A stretch of 37,494 nucleotides of DNA. Source: Halanaerobium sp046541575 (GTDB lineage Bacteria; Bacillota; Halanaerobiia; Halanaerobiales; Halanaerobiaceae). This document shows, piece after piece, positions 1-7,743 of this stretch. The stretch spans positions 1 through 37,494 of the forward strand of contig JBKHDA010000017.1 of NCBI GenBank assembly GCA_046541575.1, in the 5' to 3' direction. Within the stretch, counting starts at the first letter, position 1. The number at the start of each line of letters is the position of its first letter. Below the pieces are notes generated by a model. That model was not told the DNA's origin. It saw only the letters and a list, made by a program, of their open reading frames with translations, and did not search any database. The translations under genes were made by a program, and so were the position numbers.

Positions 1-101
1 TATTAAGTCCTTTAATTATGATTTTAATTGTGGTTCTAACCACACTGTTAAGTATTAGTTCAATCAAAAAAATTAATCTCTCAGATATTAAGGTTGAGTA
101 G
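1..101 (+). CDS. C-terminal end of an ABC transporter permease (partial)
   Basis: The frame starting at base 3 is open to a TAG at 99-101. It encodes a hydrophobic stretch (LIMILIVVLTTLLSI) followed by a short polar tail (KKINLSDIKVE). This looks like the last transmembrane helix and cytoplasmic tail of a FtsX/MacB-type permease, which fits the ATPase gene starting 13 bases later. The rest of the gene lies outside the window, so the family is inferred mainly from the neighbour. Confidence 0.6.
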   Translation, partial: LSPLIMILIVVLTTLLSISSIKKINLSDIKVE

Positions 102-114
102 AAAGGAGTTTATG

Positions 115-879
115 ATGAGTCAAATCTTAGAAACTAAAAACTTATCTAAAGATTATTTAATCAACAAAAGAAAATTTAATGTCTTAAAAAATATAGATAT
201 TTCAATTGAAACCGGTGATTTTCTTTCTATAATGGGTCCTTCTGGTTCAGGTAAAAGCACCCTGCTTTACAATGTGAGTGGGATGGATAAAATGAGCTCT
301 GGTGAAGTTATCTTCCAGGGAGAAAAATTAAGTAAATTGAGTGAAAAGAAATTATCTAATCTGAGATTAAAGAAAATGGGTTTTGTTTTTCAGCAGATAA
401 ATCTGCTGAACAGCCTGGGGATAATCGACAACATTATCTTTCCCGCCCATATGGAAGGCAGCAGAGATCCAGAAATGATCAAAGAGAGAGCGGTTGAGCT
501 GATGGAGAAGACTGGAATTATGGAATTAGCGGAAAATGAAATTACTCAGGCTTCCGGGGGCCAGCTGCAGCGAGCTGCAATCTGCAGGGCCTTAATTAAT
601 GAACCGCAAATATTATTTGCTGATGAACCAACTGGAGCCTTAAATTCTAAGTCTGCAAAAGAGGTAATGGATGTTTTTCATACAATTAATAAAGAAGGGA
701 CAACAGTAATGATTGTCACTCACGATATTCGAGTAGCATCCCACAGCAGCAGAGTTTTATTTATGAAGGATGGTAATATTATCGGAGAAAAAGTTCTGGG
801 AAAATTGAAGGATCTGGATACAGAGCTTAAAGAAAGAGAAAGTGAGTTAAGCAGCTGGCTGCTGGATTTAGGTTTTTAA
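115..879 (+). CDS. ABC transporter ATP-binding protein, MacB/LolD (FtsE-like) family
   Basis: This is the cytoplasmic ATPase of an ABC system whose permease ends just upstream. Counting from the ATG at 115, the Walker A GPSGSGKS is at residues 41-48, the Q-loop glutamine is near 93, the signature is ASGGQLQRA (146-154), Walker B is ILFADEPTGAL (Asp170, Glu171) and the switch His is near 203 (IVTHD). About 254 residues is normal for this family. The AGGAG at 104-108 lies 6 bases before ATG 115 and 3 before ATG 112, so 115 is preferred. A TTG at 94 is possible but would overlap the permease end. The family includes peptide and antibiotic efflux (BceA type) and lipoprotein export pumps; the substrate cannot be read from the sequence. 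Confidence 0.9.
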   Translation: MSQILETKNLSKDYLINKRKFNVLKNIDISIETGDFLSIMGPSGSGKSTLLYNVSGMDKMSSGEVIFQGEKLSKLSEKKLSNLRLKKMGFVFQQINLLNSLGIIDNIIFPAHMEGSRDPEMIKERAVELMEKTGIMELAENEITQASGGQLQRAAICRALINEPQILFADEPTGALNSKSAKEVMDVFHTINKEGTTVMIVTHDIRVASHSSRVLFMKDGNIIGEKVLGKLKDLDTELKERESELSSWLLDLGF

Positions 880-908
880 TGAAAATTTGACTTATGAGGT
901 GATATTTT

Positions 909-1502
909 TTGAAATTGGATTATAATTTTTATCAAAAAGATGCAGTTTCAACTGCTAAAAATCTTTTAGGAAAAATTATAGTTAGAAAAATTAATGATGA
1001 AAAAATAATGGTTAGAATTGTTGACACTGAAGCCTATAATGGGGTTGAAGATAAGGCATCCCATGCCTATGGTTATAAAAAAACAAAGAGAACTAAAACT
1101 ATGTTTGCCAGAGGCGGTTTGGCCTATATTTACTTAATCTACGGTATGTATCACTGTTTTAATATTGTAACTGCTGAAGAAGATAATCCACATGCTGTCT
1201 TAATCCGAGCAGTAGAGCCAGTTAAGGGTTTAGAGTTGATTAGAGATAACAGAAAAATAAAAAGTAAAAAAATTGAAGACCTAACAAACGGCCCTGGTAA
1301 ACTTTCAGAGGCATTAAAAATTGACAGAAGCCTGAATGGTATTGATCTGGTCAAAAATAATAATTTATATCTACTTGATAATAATGATCAAAATTTTAAG
1401 ATTAAAGCAGCTCCCAGAGTAAATATTGACTATGCTGAAGAATATAAAGATAAAAAATGGCGCTTTTATATAAAAGGAAATAAATTTATTTCAAAATCTT
1501 AG
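909..1502 (+). CDS. DNA-3-methyladenine glycosylase, AAG/MPG family
   Basis: A monofunctional base-excision repair glycosylase that removes alkylated purines such as 3-methyladenine. The catalytic segment VDTEAYNGVEDKASHAY contains Glu41, Tyr43 and His52, at the spacing of Glu125, Tyr127 and His136 in human AAG. The YIYLIYGMYHCFN segment and the LTNGPGKL segment are also typical of the family. The length, 197 residues, is usual. The start is TTG at 909: AGGTGA at 897-902 is 6 bases upstream and no closer ATG gives the conserved N-terminus. It follows the ABC ATPase by 29 bases and could be co-transcribed, although the functions are unrelated. Confidence 0.93.
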   Translation: MKLDYNFYQKDAVSTAKNLLGKIIVRKINDEKIMVRIVDTEAYNGVEDKASHAYGYKKTKRTKTMFARGGLAYIYLIYGMYHCFNIVTAEEDNPHAVLIRAVEPVKGLELIRDNRKIKSKKIEDLTNGPGKLSEALKIDRSLNGIDLVKNNNLYLLDNNDQNFKIKAAPRVNIDYAEEYKDKKWRFYIKGNKFISKS

Positions 1503-1689
1503 CTTGACTGCTTATTATTAAAAATTATGTAAACATAAAGGCTAATATTAATTTAATAGAATAATCTAAATATATTATGCAGGATATTTTATCTTTTTGT
1601 ATAAGCTATTTAATAAGAAATATAAATTTATTTTAAAATAAAAAAGTTGACCATGTAATGTTGTGTCCAATAAGAAAGGGGTTGGTTTG

Positions 1690-2205
1690 ATGAAAATTAT
1701 TAAGCTGTTAGAACTGGATGAAAATGCTCAAATTATAAAGGAAAAAGAAATGGAAGGTCAGGCTGCAGAACAATTTGATAAGCCCTCTCAAAATGATTTA
1801 GAAAAAGATAATATTTCAGGGCAGTGGCTTCTTTTGGATGAGTTATTAGAGATTGATAATAGGTATGTAATTTATCTGAGAAATGAAGAAAATGAAATGA
1901 CCTGGATTAAGTTGCCTCAAAAATATGTTGAAGAAAATTATTTAGTTGACTATGAACCTGAGGATGAATGTCCATTAGGTATTGATGCGCTAATCAAAGA
2001 AGATGGATATCCTATTGGGGTGATAGCTGGCTGTGATTCTATTAAGCAGGCTAAGGTGGATAATAATTTAGATGGTCATAAATATAAAGGTGAATTAGGA
2101 ATCAAACTGAACAGTAAATACTTTTTAACCTTTAATCAAAAAGATGAAGCATTTAAAGTCGTTAAAACAAATGTAGACTGGGATAGAGGCAAAAGAACAA
2201 TTTAA
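1690..2205 (+). CDS. Hypothetical protein, acidic, 171 residues
   Basis: I do not recognise this family. The protein is acidic and soluble, with no signal peptide or membrane segment. An N-terminal MKIIKLLELDENAQIIKEKE strand-like part is followed by a Gln/Asp/Glu-rich linker, then a compact region with GQWLLLDELLEI, a Cys-Pro near residue 98 (DECPLGIDALI), and a C-terminal part ending VDWDRGKRTI. The ATG at 1690 is chosen because AAAGGGG (1675-1681) lies 8 bases upstream; a GTG at 1663 would lack a site. It is a single-gene unit closed by a strong terminator at 2213-2237. Codon use looks like its neighbours, so the gene is probably real. Confidence 0.7.
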   Translation: MKIIKLLELDENAQIIKEKEMEGQAAEQFDKPSQNDLEKDNISGQWLLLDELLEIDNRYVIYLRNEENEMTWIKLPQKYVEENYLVDYEPEDECPLGIDALIKEDGYPIGVIAGCDSIKQAKVDNNLDGHKYKGELGIKLNSKYFLTFNQKDEAFKVVKTNVDWDRGKRTI

Positions 2206-2212
2206 CATTTCA

Positions 2213-2237
2213 GGGGCTGTTTATTCAGCCCTTTTTT
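2213..2237 (+). terminator. Rho-independent terminator
   Basis: The stem GGGCTG (2214-2219) and CAGCCC (2226-2231), with a 6-base loop, is followed directly by a run of six T. It ends the unit of the hypothetical gene and separates it from csaA. Confidence 0.88.
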
Positions 2238-2325
2238 AAAATTCATAAAAGATTTTAAGACTAAAATCATCAGGAAAAACTGAAAGGATTTGAGAAATTT
2301 AAAATGAATAAGAGGTATAGATATA

Positions 2326-2655
2326 ATGGCAGAATTTAAAGATTTTATGAAATTAGATATTCGTGTTGGTGAAATAATTAGGGCCCAAAAATTTGAAAAT
2401 GCTAATGATCCAGCCTATAAAATTTGGCTTGATTTGGGTGATGAAATTGGAAAAAAGAAATCCAGTGCTCAAATAACAGATTTATACACCCCCAAAGATT
2501 TAATAGGTAAACAGGTGCTTGCTGTTGTCAACTTCCCTCCAAAACAAATTGCAGATTTTATATCAGAGGTTTTAATTTTAGGAGTTTACGGCAAAAATGG
2601 AGTAGTTTTAATTGAGCCAGAGAGAGAAGTAGAACCAGGTTCCCGCCTTGGCTAA
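2326..2655 (+). CDS. csaA: CsaA-like tRNA-binding-domain protein
   Basis: A small EMAP-type OB-fold protein of 109 residues. The opening FMKLDIRVGEIIRAQKFENA, the central KKSSAQITDLY and the segment LIGKQVLAVVNFPPKQIADFISEVLILG are diagnostic of CsaA, a homodimer reported to bind tRNA and to act as a secretion-linked chaperone in Bacillus. The whole protein is the domain; there is no methionyl-tRNA synthetase attached. The start ATG at 2326 follows an AGAGGT about 10 bases upstream. It stands alone between a terminator and a hydrolase gene. Confidence 0.92.
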   Translation: MAEFKDFMKLDIRVGEIIRAQKFENANDPAYKIWLDLGDEIGKKKSSAQITDLYTPKDLIGKQVLAVVNFPPKQIADFISEVLILGVYGKNGVVLIEPEREVEPGSRLG

Positions 2656-2742
2656 ATTATAATCTAATCAAGCTGGATTATTTAAAATTATATACTCCTT
2701 ATGTTTTATTTGATGAGAAAATTAAATTAATATTCCAGGTTA

Positions 2743-2771
2743 TTGAAAAAATATTTATGCTAAAATATATA
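2743..2771 (+). promoter_or_regulatory. Candidate sigma-A promoter for the alpha/beta hydrolase
   Basis: TTGAAA at 2743-2748 and TATATA at 2766-2771 are separated by 17 bases and lie just upstream of the hydrolase start. AT-rich sequence makes chance matches likely, so this is tentative. Confidence 0.35.
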
Positions 2772-2791
2772 AGATTTAAGTAGGTGATTTT

Positions 2792-3640
2792 ATGTTTCTT
2801 TGGCAGCTCCAGGATTTTACATCGACATTTTTATCGATTATAAAGGCAAAATTAAAAAATATGAAAATTAATAAAAAGCTGCAGGCAAAAAAGTTTATTT
2901 ATGGGGAAGATGAAAGACAATATCTTTTATGGTATAACTCACAGACTGAAAAAAGCCGGAATAATATTATTTTCTTCATTCACGGCGGTGGCTGGAATAA
3001 GGGGAATCCTGAGTTTTTTAAGTTTGTGGCAGATTATTTTACAAAACTTGGATTTATAACAGTTATGCCTGCTTATAGACTGGCACCCGATCATCAATTT
3101 CCTGATCAGGAGATTGATGTTTTTAAAGCTTTAAAAAAGAGTTTTGAGATCTCAAATAATAAACTAGCTAATAGTAAAAATATAATTATTTCAGGTCAGT
3201 CAGCCGGCGCACAACTCGGGGCTCTATTACTTTTAAATACAAAACTGCAGCAGCAATATAAAATTGAGAGGGATCGGATTAGTGCTTTTTTATCTATTAG
3301 TGGTCCACTAAATCTGTCTCGTCCCTGTCGAACTTTAAGAGCAGAAAAATATTTAAAAACTTTTGTTCCAACCACTAAAAAGAGGAAAAAAGCAAATCCA
3401 ATGAATTATTTAGAATCCGAATTTAATACACCTATTTTTTGTCTGCATGGAGCAAAAGATCCACTGGTTCCAAAAATACATTCTATTGATTTTATAGATA
3501 AAATAAAAACAAAAACTGAGGCAGAAACTAAATTAAAAATTTTTGAAAACAAACATCATTCAGATCTAACAGATTTATTTTTTGAAAAAGGAAAAGCTAA
3601 TCAGGCATTAAAAGATTGGCTTCTTGAAGTAGATAATTAA
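2792..3640 (+). CDS. Alpha/beta hydrolase, carboxylesterase/lipase (HSL-like)
   Basis: A predicted serine esterase of the hormone-sensitive-lipase type. The oxyanion-hole motif HGGGW is at residues 64-68, the nucleophile elbow GQSAG puts Ser at 137, and the remaining triad members are likely Asp223 (LHGAKDPLVP) and His255 or His256 (ENKHHSDL). The length, 282 residues, is normal. The first 25 residues are hydrophobic and could be a membrane anchor rather than a cleaved signal. AGGTGA lies at 2782-2787, 4 bases before the ATG. The natural substrate is unknown. It is followed after 23 bases by the broken LamG gene. Confidence 0.88.
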   Translation: MFLWQLQDFTSTFLSIIKAKLKNMKINKKLQAKKFIYGEDERQYLLWYNSQTEKSRNNIIFFIHGGGWNKGNPEFFKFVADYFTKLGFITVMPAYRLAPDHQFPDQEIDVFKALKKSFEISNNKLANSKNIIISGQSAGAQLGALLLLNTKLQQQYKIERDRISAFLSISGPLNLSRPCRTLRAEKYLKTFVPTTKKRKKANPMNYLESEFNTPIFCLHGAKDPLVPKIHSIDFIDKIKTKTEAETKLKIFENKHHSDLTDLFFEKGKANQALKDWLLEVDN

Positions 3641-3663
3641 ACTAAAAAGGAGTTGTTATTAAG

Positions 3664-4371
3664 ATGGTTAAAAGCTCATTATTTTTTATCTTTTTAATAA
3701 TATTTATATTTAGCTTTTCTTTTTCAATTTCTGCTCAAAAAAGTTTACTAATGGACAATATTTATGCCTATTATCCTTTAGATGGTAATACGGTTGATAA
3801 AGGTCCTCATCAACTTAATGGTGAACAAATAAGCAAAGAACGCAGTACAAAGGACAGATTCGGAAACAAAGATAGTGCTCTCTCTTTTAACGGAAAAGAG
3901 GGTTCTCTGAAATTACCTGTAAATATCAATCCTGAAAAAATGCCAAAAATCACAATTGCACTCTGGCTCAAAGTTGAAAATCATTCCGAAATCAGCACTA
4001 TATTTTCAAACAGTGATGGCAGTTTTGCCAGGTCACTGATCATTGATGGTAGAAAAAATAGACCACTTTTATCAGTTACTGCAGGTGAAAATTAAAAAAT
4101 ATACGGGGGGCTAGATATTCCTCAAAATAAATGGGTTTTTACTGCTGTGAGTTGGAATGCTGAAAATGGAGAAGTATCTTTATATTTAATCGATCAGAAT
4201 AAAAACTTTCGTATGAGTACGACTAATAATATTAATCCTGGCAGAGGAAAAAAGTTTATTAAACTGGGTCAAAATCCTGATAAGGAAGACTTTTTTGAAG
4301 GCGCTGTAGATCAGCTTATGATCTGGGATCAAATCTTATCCAGGGACCAAATTAAGTCTTTAACTTTATAG
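3664..4371 (+). pseudogene. Secreted LamG/concanavalin-like domain protein interrupted by one in-frame TAA
   Basis: One continuous frame runs from ATG 3664 to the TAG at 4369-4371 but is broken by a single TAA at 4093-4095. The codons after it continue the domain (KIYGGLDIPQNKWVFTAVSWN) with no frame change. The first part has a clear signal peptide (hydrophobic to about residue 24, cleavage after SISA) and the opening strands of a laminin-G/concanavalin-like fold (YYPLDGNTVDKGPHQLNG, ITIALWLKVE). The second part has the closing strands (FFEGAVDQLMIWDQILSRDQI). About 235 residues would be the intact length. The family binds sugars or proteins outside the cell. A nonsense mutation (CAA, GAA or AAA to TAA) or a sequencing error is the simplest explanation. 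A ribosome site (AAAGGAG, 3646-3652) is still present. Confidence 0.8.
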
Positions 4372-4537
4372 TTTTTAAATAATCACAAAATGCAAAATAA
4401 TGATGACTTTACTTTGTTTTTATAATATGTTAGTATTATAATATAGTAATGTTATAAAAATAACAAAAAAATTAAGTTATTTTAATTACTCAAAAATTTT
4501 TTACTAATTTAAAAAACCAAATAAAAGAGTGATAAAT

Positions 4538-4885
4538 ATGGATAAAGGAGAATTAGTAGATAAAATTAACTCATTAACTGCTCAGATTTACAAAGAAATG
4601 TTGGGTAAAGGTCCTAAAAGAGTTAGAGCAGCAGTAAATAATGATATATTAGTCATTAGAATAGGACGAGTTCAAAATACTATTTCCGGACATTTAAGCA
4701 GTAGTGATAACGGTAGGGAAGCACTTGAATCAGTGGGAAGAAAATTATTTGATTTTTTCGAACAAGATGCCAAAAATAGATATGAAGAAGTTGTTGGAAA
4801 GAAAATCAAAGAAATCTATTATGATGCAAAAAAAGTAGAAGGTGAAATAGTTTTAACAGTTATATTTGAAGAAAATATTCTATAA
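4538..4885 (+). CDS. DUF2294/MpsC-like protein, copy 1
   Basis: A 115-residue soluble protein of the DUF2294 family (named MpsC after a component of a cation-translocating system described in Staphylococcus). The family pattern is visible: an N-terminal helix ELVDKINSLTAQIYKEM, the motif GKGPKRVRAAVNNDILVI, and the amphipathic C-terminal half with RYEEVVGKKIKEIYYD. It has no membrane segment. The start ATG 4538 aligns with the second copy; an upstream GTG at 4529 is less likely. A near-duplicate follows 244 bases downstream. No mpsA/mpsB-type membrane gene is visible nearby, so the role is open. Confidence 0.78.
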   Translation: MDKGELVDKINSLTAQIYKEMLGKGPKRVRAAVNNDILVIRIGRVQNTISGHLSSSDNGREALESVGRKLFDFFEQDAKNRYEEVVGKKIKEIYYDAKKVEGEIVLTVIFEENIL

Positions 4886-4997
4886 TTTGTGGAAGAGTAA
4901 AAAGCTATCAATGGATAGTATTTTTATGAACCAGTCTTTATAGAATTAAAAATATTTATTGATAGATTTTTAACAATTATTATTAATTGTTATTCTG

Positions 4998-5037
4998 AGT
5001 CAGTAAACCTTTAATTAGAGGTTTACTGATTTTTTTA
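4998..5037 (+). terminator. Rho-independent terminator between the DUF2294 copies
   Basis: CAGTAAACCT (5001-5010) pairs perfectly with AGGTTTACTG (5019-5028), and the stem can extend outward by three more pairs. A T-rich run follows to 5037. The two paralogues are therefore probably transcribed separately. Confidence 0.85.
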
Positions 5038-5129
5038 TTGGCAAATATTACAAATTAATAATTGGAGATGATTATTTCCAAAAAATTTATTAAAATATAT
5101 ATTAAAAAAGGAAGTGATTATATATCAAT

Positions 5130-5471
5130 ATGGGAGAATTAGTGGATAAAATAAATTCATTAACTGCTCAGATTTACAAAGAAATGTTTGGAAAGGGGCC
5201 TAAAAGAGTCAGATCAGCAGTAAATCAGGATATATTAGTCATTAGAGTAGAACGAGCTCAAAATACTATTTTCAGACATTTAGCCAGTAGTGATAAGGGG
5301 CAGGAATTACTTAAATCCTTGAGAAGAGAATTGTTTAATGTTTTCGAAGAATATGCAAAAAAGAGATATGAAGAAGTTGTTAGAAAAAAAGTTAAAGAAA
5401 TATATTATGATGCTCAAAAATTAGATAGAGAATTAGTTTTAACAGTTATATTTGAAGAAAATATTCTATAG
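5130..5471 (+). CDS. DUF2294/MpsC-like protein, copy 2
   Basis: A 113-residue paralogue of the preceding gene. By eye, about three quarters of aligned residues are identical, with exact agreement over GELVDKINSLTAQIYKEM and LTVIFEENIL at the two ends. Differences concentrate in the middle and are often charge changes (Gly to Arg or Glu). ATG 5130 is used although AAGGAAGTG lies a long 13 bases upstream. A recent tandem duplication with divergence of the central surface is the likely history. It precedes the chemotaxis receptor gene by 140 bases with no clear terminator. Confidence 0.77.
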   Translation: MGELVDKINSLTAQIYKEMFGKGPKRVRSAVNQDILVIRVERAQNTIFRHLASSDKGQELLKSLRRELFNVFEEYAKKRYEEVVRKKVKEIYYDAQKLDRELVLTVIFEENIL

Positions 5472-5611
5472 TTTGTTAGTTTATTTTTTTTTTTTATAAA
5501 AATAGAAAAATTTGTATTTATTAAGATTAATTACTATTATCAAATGATAATATAGTTATAAGCTTTCTGTATTATAAAAATTATTTCAAAATAATAAAAG
5601 GGGGAAGATTA

Positions 5612-7702
5612 ATGTTTAATAAAAAGAAGAAAACTAAAACCAAAGGATTAAGTCTCAGCTACAAACTGATTTTAATTATGCTGGCAATCAGTTTAATACC
5701 ACTTGCTATTTCAGCCTATTTAAATATCACTGGGAGTGGAAGCGCTTTAAAAGAGGCAACTTTTCATGAGTTAGAAGCAGTAAAAACAATCAAAGCCAAT
5801 CAGATAGAAAGTTTTTTTGCAGAAAGACAGGGTGATGTTAGTGTTTTGAGTAATACGCCCATTATTAAAGACTCTTTAGAAGATTTTAATCAGGCATTTA
5901 AGGCTCAGGGCATAGATGGATCCAGATATGATGTTTTTCTTGACCGCTATAATTCATATTTTAGTACATATGTTGATGAATATGGATATTATGATATTTT
6001 CTTAATCAATCAAGAAGGAGACATAGTCTATACTGAAGCAAAAGAAAGTGATTTAGGTCAAAGTTTAAGCAGTGGTCAGCTCAGTGAGAGCAATCTGGCT
6101 GAAGCATTTAATAATGGTCTAAATGAGGTTGCATTAGTTGATTATAAACATTATACACCCTCAGATGCACCTGCTATGTTTGTGGCTGCTCCAGTAGAAG
6201 ATAATGGAGAAGTAATAGGAGTAGTTGCTTTACAGATATCTGATAAGGCTATTAATAACATCATGGGAGAGACCACAGGAATGGGTAAAACTGGGGAGAC
6301 TTATCTTGTAGGTTCGGATATGTTAATGCGTTCTGAATCTAGATTTTCTAATGAAGAAGATATTTTAAGAAGTGAAGTTGATACAGCTGCTGTTAATAAC
6401 GCTCTATCAGGTCAGGAAGGAACTGAGATAATCAAAGATTATCGCGGGATTAATGTTTTGAGCTCATATGATAAACTGGATATTCAGGGTCTGGACTGGG
6501 CAATTCTGGCTGAGATTGATGAGCAAGAAGCCTTTCAGGAAGTAGCAGCTATGACCCGAAACACCTATATCCAGATAGCTATTATCGCACTACTTGTCAT
6601 AATAATCGCCTATTTCTTTTCAAAAAAAATAACAGATCCGATACTTAAAGCGGTTGCTATGGCCAAAGAAATAGCAAATGGTAATTTATCTGTTGAAGAA
6701 CTTAAAATTAAATCTAAAGATGAAATTGGAGATTTAGCCAGTGCTTTAAATACTATGCTGAACAGTCTGCAGAATATTATTGAAAAAGTTCAGAATATAG
6801 CTGAAAATTTATCTGCCTCGAGTGAAGAACTTACTGCTTCAGGTGAAGAAGTAGCCACAGCAGCCCAGCAGGTAGGAGAATCCATTCAGATGGTGGCATC
6901 AGGAGCAGAAGAACAGTCAGCCCAGGTTGAAGAAACAAACAGTAAAATCAATGAACTTATAGAACAGATAAGTGATGTGGAGGAAATGTCAGTAGAAATG
7001 GATAACCAGGCAGATAATGTGATGAACAACATAAATGATGGTAATCAGTCAGTGGATAATTCTGTTAACAAAATAGAAAATGTAAAAGGAAATACTAAAG
7101 ATGTAGCAAATACAATTAATGGTTTAGGAGAATTATCAAATAAGATTGGTGAAATAGTAGAAATGATTAACGATATCGCAGCTCAGACTAATCTATTAGC
7201 CCTGAATGCGGCAATAGAAGCAGCCAGAGCCGGTGAAGCTGGTAGAGGCTTTTCTGTGGTGGCAGATGAAATCAGACAGCTGGCAGAAGAGTCAGAAGAA
7301 GCTACAACCCAGATTGGTGGTCTGGTAAAAGAAATCCAGAGTGGTGTTGGTAATGCTGTAGGTAAAATGGATAGTACTGAAGAGGTAGTTAATGATAGTG
7401 TATCTGCTATAAAAAATACTGGTAGTGCATTTGAAAAGATAAATAGTGCTGCTTTAAAATTGAGCGATTTAATAGAAAATATTAACCAGCAGTCAGGAAA
7501 AGTTAGTACAAATAGTAAAGAAGTAGAAGCAACTGTTCAGGAAATTGCAAGGGTAAGTGAGGAGGCAGCCAGCAACTCAGAAGAGGTAGCTGCAGCAAGT
7601 GAAGAACAGAGTGCTTCCACAGAAGAAATAGTTAGTGCAGCTGAGAATCTTTCCGATATGGCAAATGATTTAACAGAAGCAGTAAATAAATTTAATATAT
7701 AA
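5612..7702 (+). CDS. Methyl-accepting chemotaxis protein (Cache sensor, HAMP, MCP signal domain)
   Basis: A 696-residue transmembrane chemoreceptor. The first membrane helix is near residues 17-38 (LILIMLAISLIPLAISAYL) and the second near 315-336 (IQIAIIALLVIIIAYFF). The roughly 275-residue extracytoplasmic part between them resembles a double Cache sensor (YYDIFLINQEGDIVYTEAKESDLGQSL, GETYLVGSDMLM). HAMP spans about 337-392. The coiled-coil signalling part has the conserved hairpin tip DIAAQTNLLALNAAIEAARAGE near 519-540, which binds CheA and CheW. No C-terminal CheR tether pentapeptide is seen. AGGGGGAAG upstream gives a good ribosome site. The following HD-GYP gene starts 41 bases later, suggesting co-transcription. 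The ligand is unknown. Confidence 0.93.
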   Translation: MFNKKKKTKTKGLSLSYKLILIMLAISLIPLAISAYLNITGSGSALKEATFHELEAVKTIKANQIESFFAERQGDVSVLSNTPIIKDSLEDFNQAFKAQGIDGSRYDVFLDRYNSYFSTYVDEYGYYDIFLINQEGDIVYTEAKESDLGQSLSSGQLSESNLAEAFNNGLNEVALVDYKHYTPSDAPAMFVAAPVEDNGEVIGVVALQISDKAINNIMGETTGMGKTGETYLVGSDMLMRSESRFSNEEDILRSEVDTAAVNNALSGQEGTEIIKDYRGINVLSSYDKLDIQGLDWAILAEIDEQEAFQEVAAMTRNTYIQIAIIALLVIIIAYFFSKKITDPILKAVAMAKEIANGNLSVEELKIKSKDEIGDLASALNTMLNSLQNIIEKVQNIAENLSASSEELTASGEEVATAAQQVGESIQMVASGAEEQSAQVEETNSKINELIEQISDVEEMSVEMDNQADNVMNNINDGNQSVDNSVNKIENVKGNTKDVANTINGLGELSNKIGEIVEMINDIAAQTNLLALNAAIEAARAGEAGRGFSVVADEIRQLAEESEEATTQIGGLVKEIQSGVGNAVGKMDSTEEVVNDSVSAIKNTGSAFEKINSAALKLSDLIENINQQSGKVSTNSKEVEATVQEIARVSEEAASNSEEVAAASEEQSASTEEIVSAAENLSDMANDLTEAVNKFNI

Positions 7703-7743
7703 AATAATCTAGAATAGTTTTTGATAATAGAGGAGAGATTTAG

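Noticed and set aside
4147..4371. A separate small gene starting at GTG 4147
   Set aside because: It is in the same frame as the upstream LamG part, continues the same domain, and has no ribosome site; it is the second half of a broken gene.
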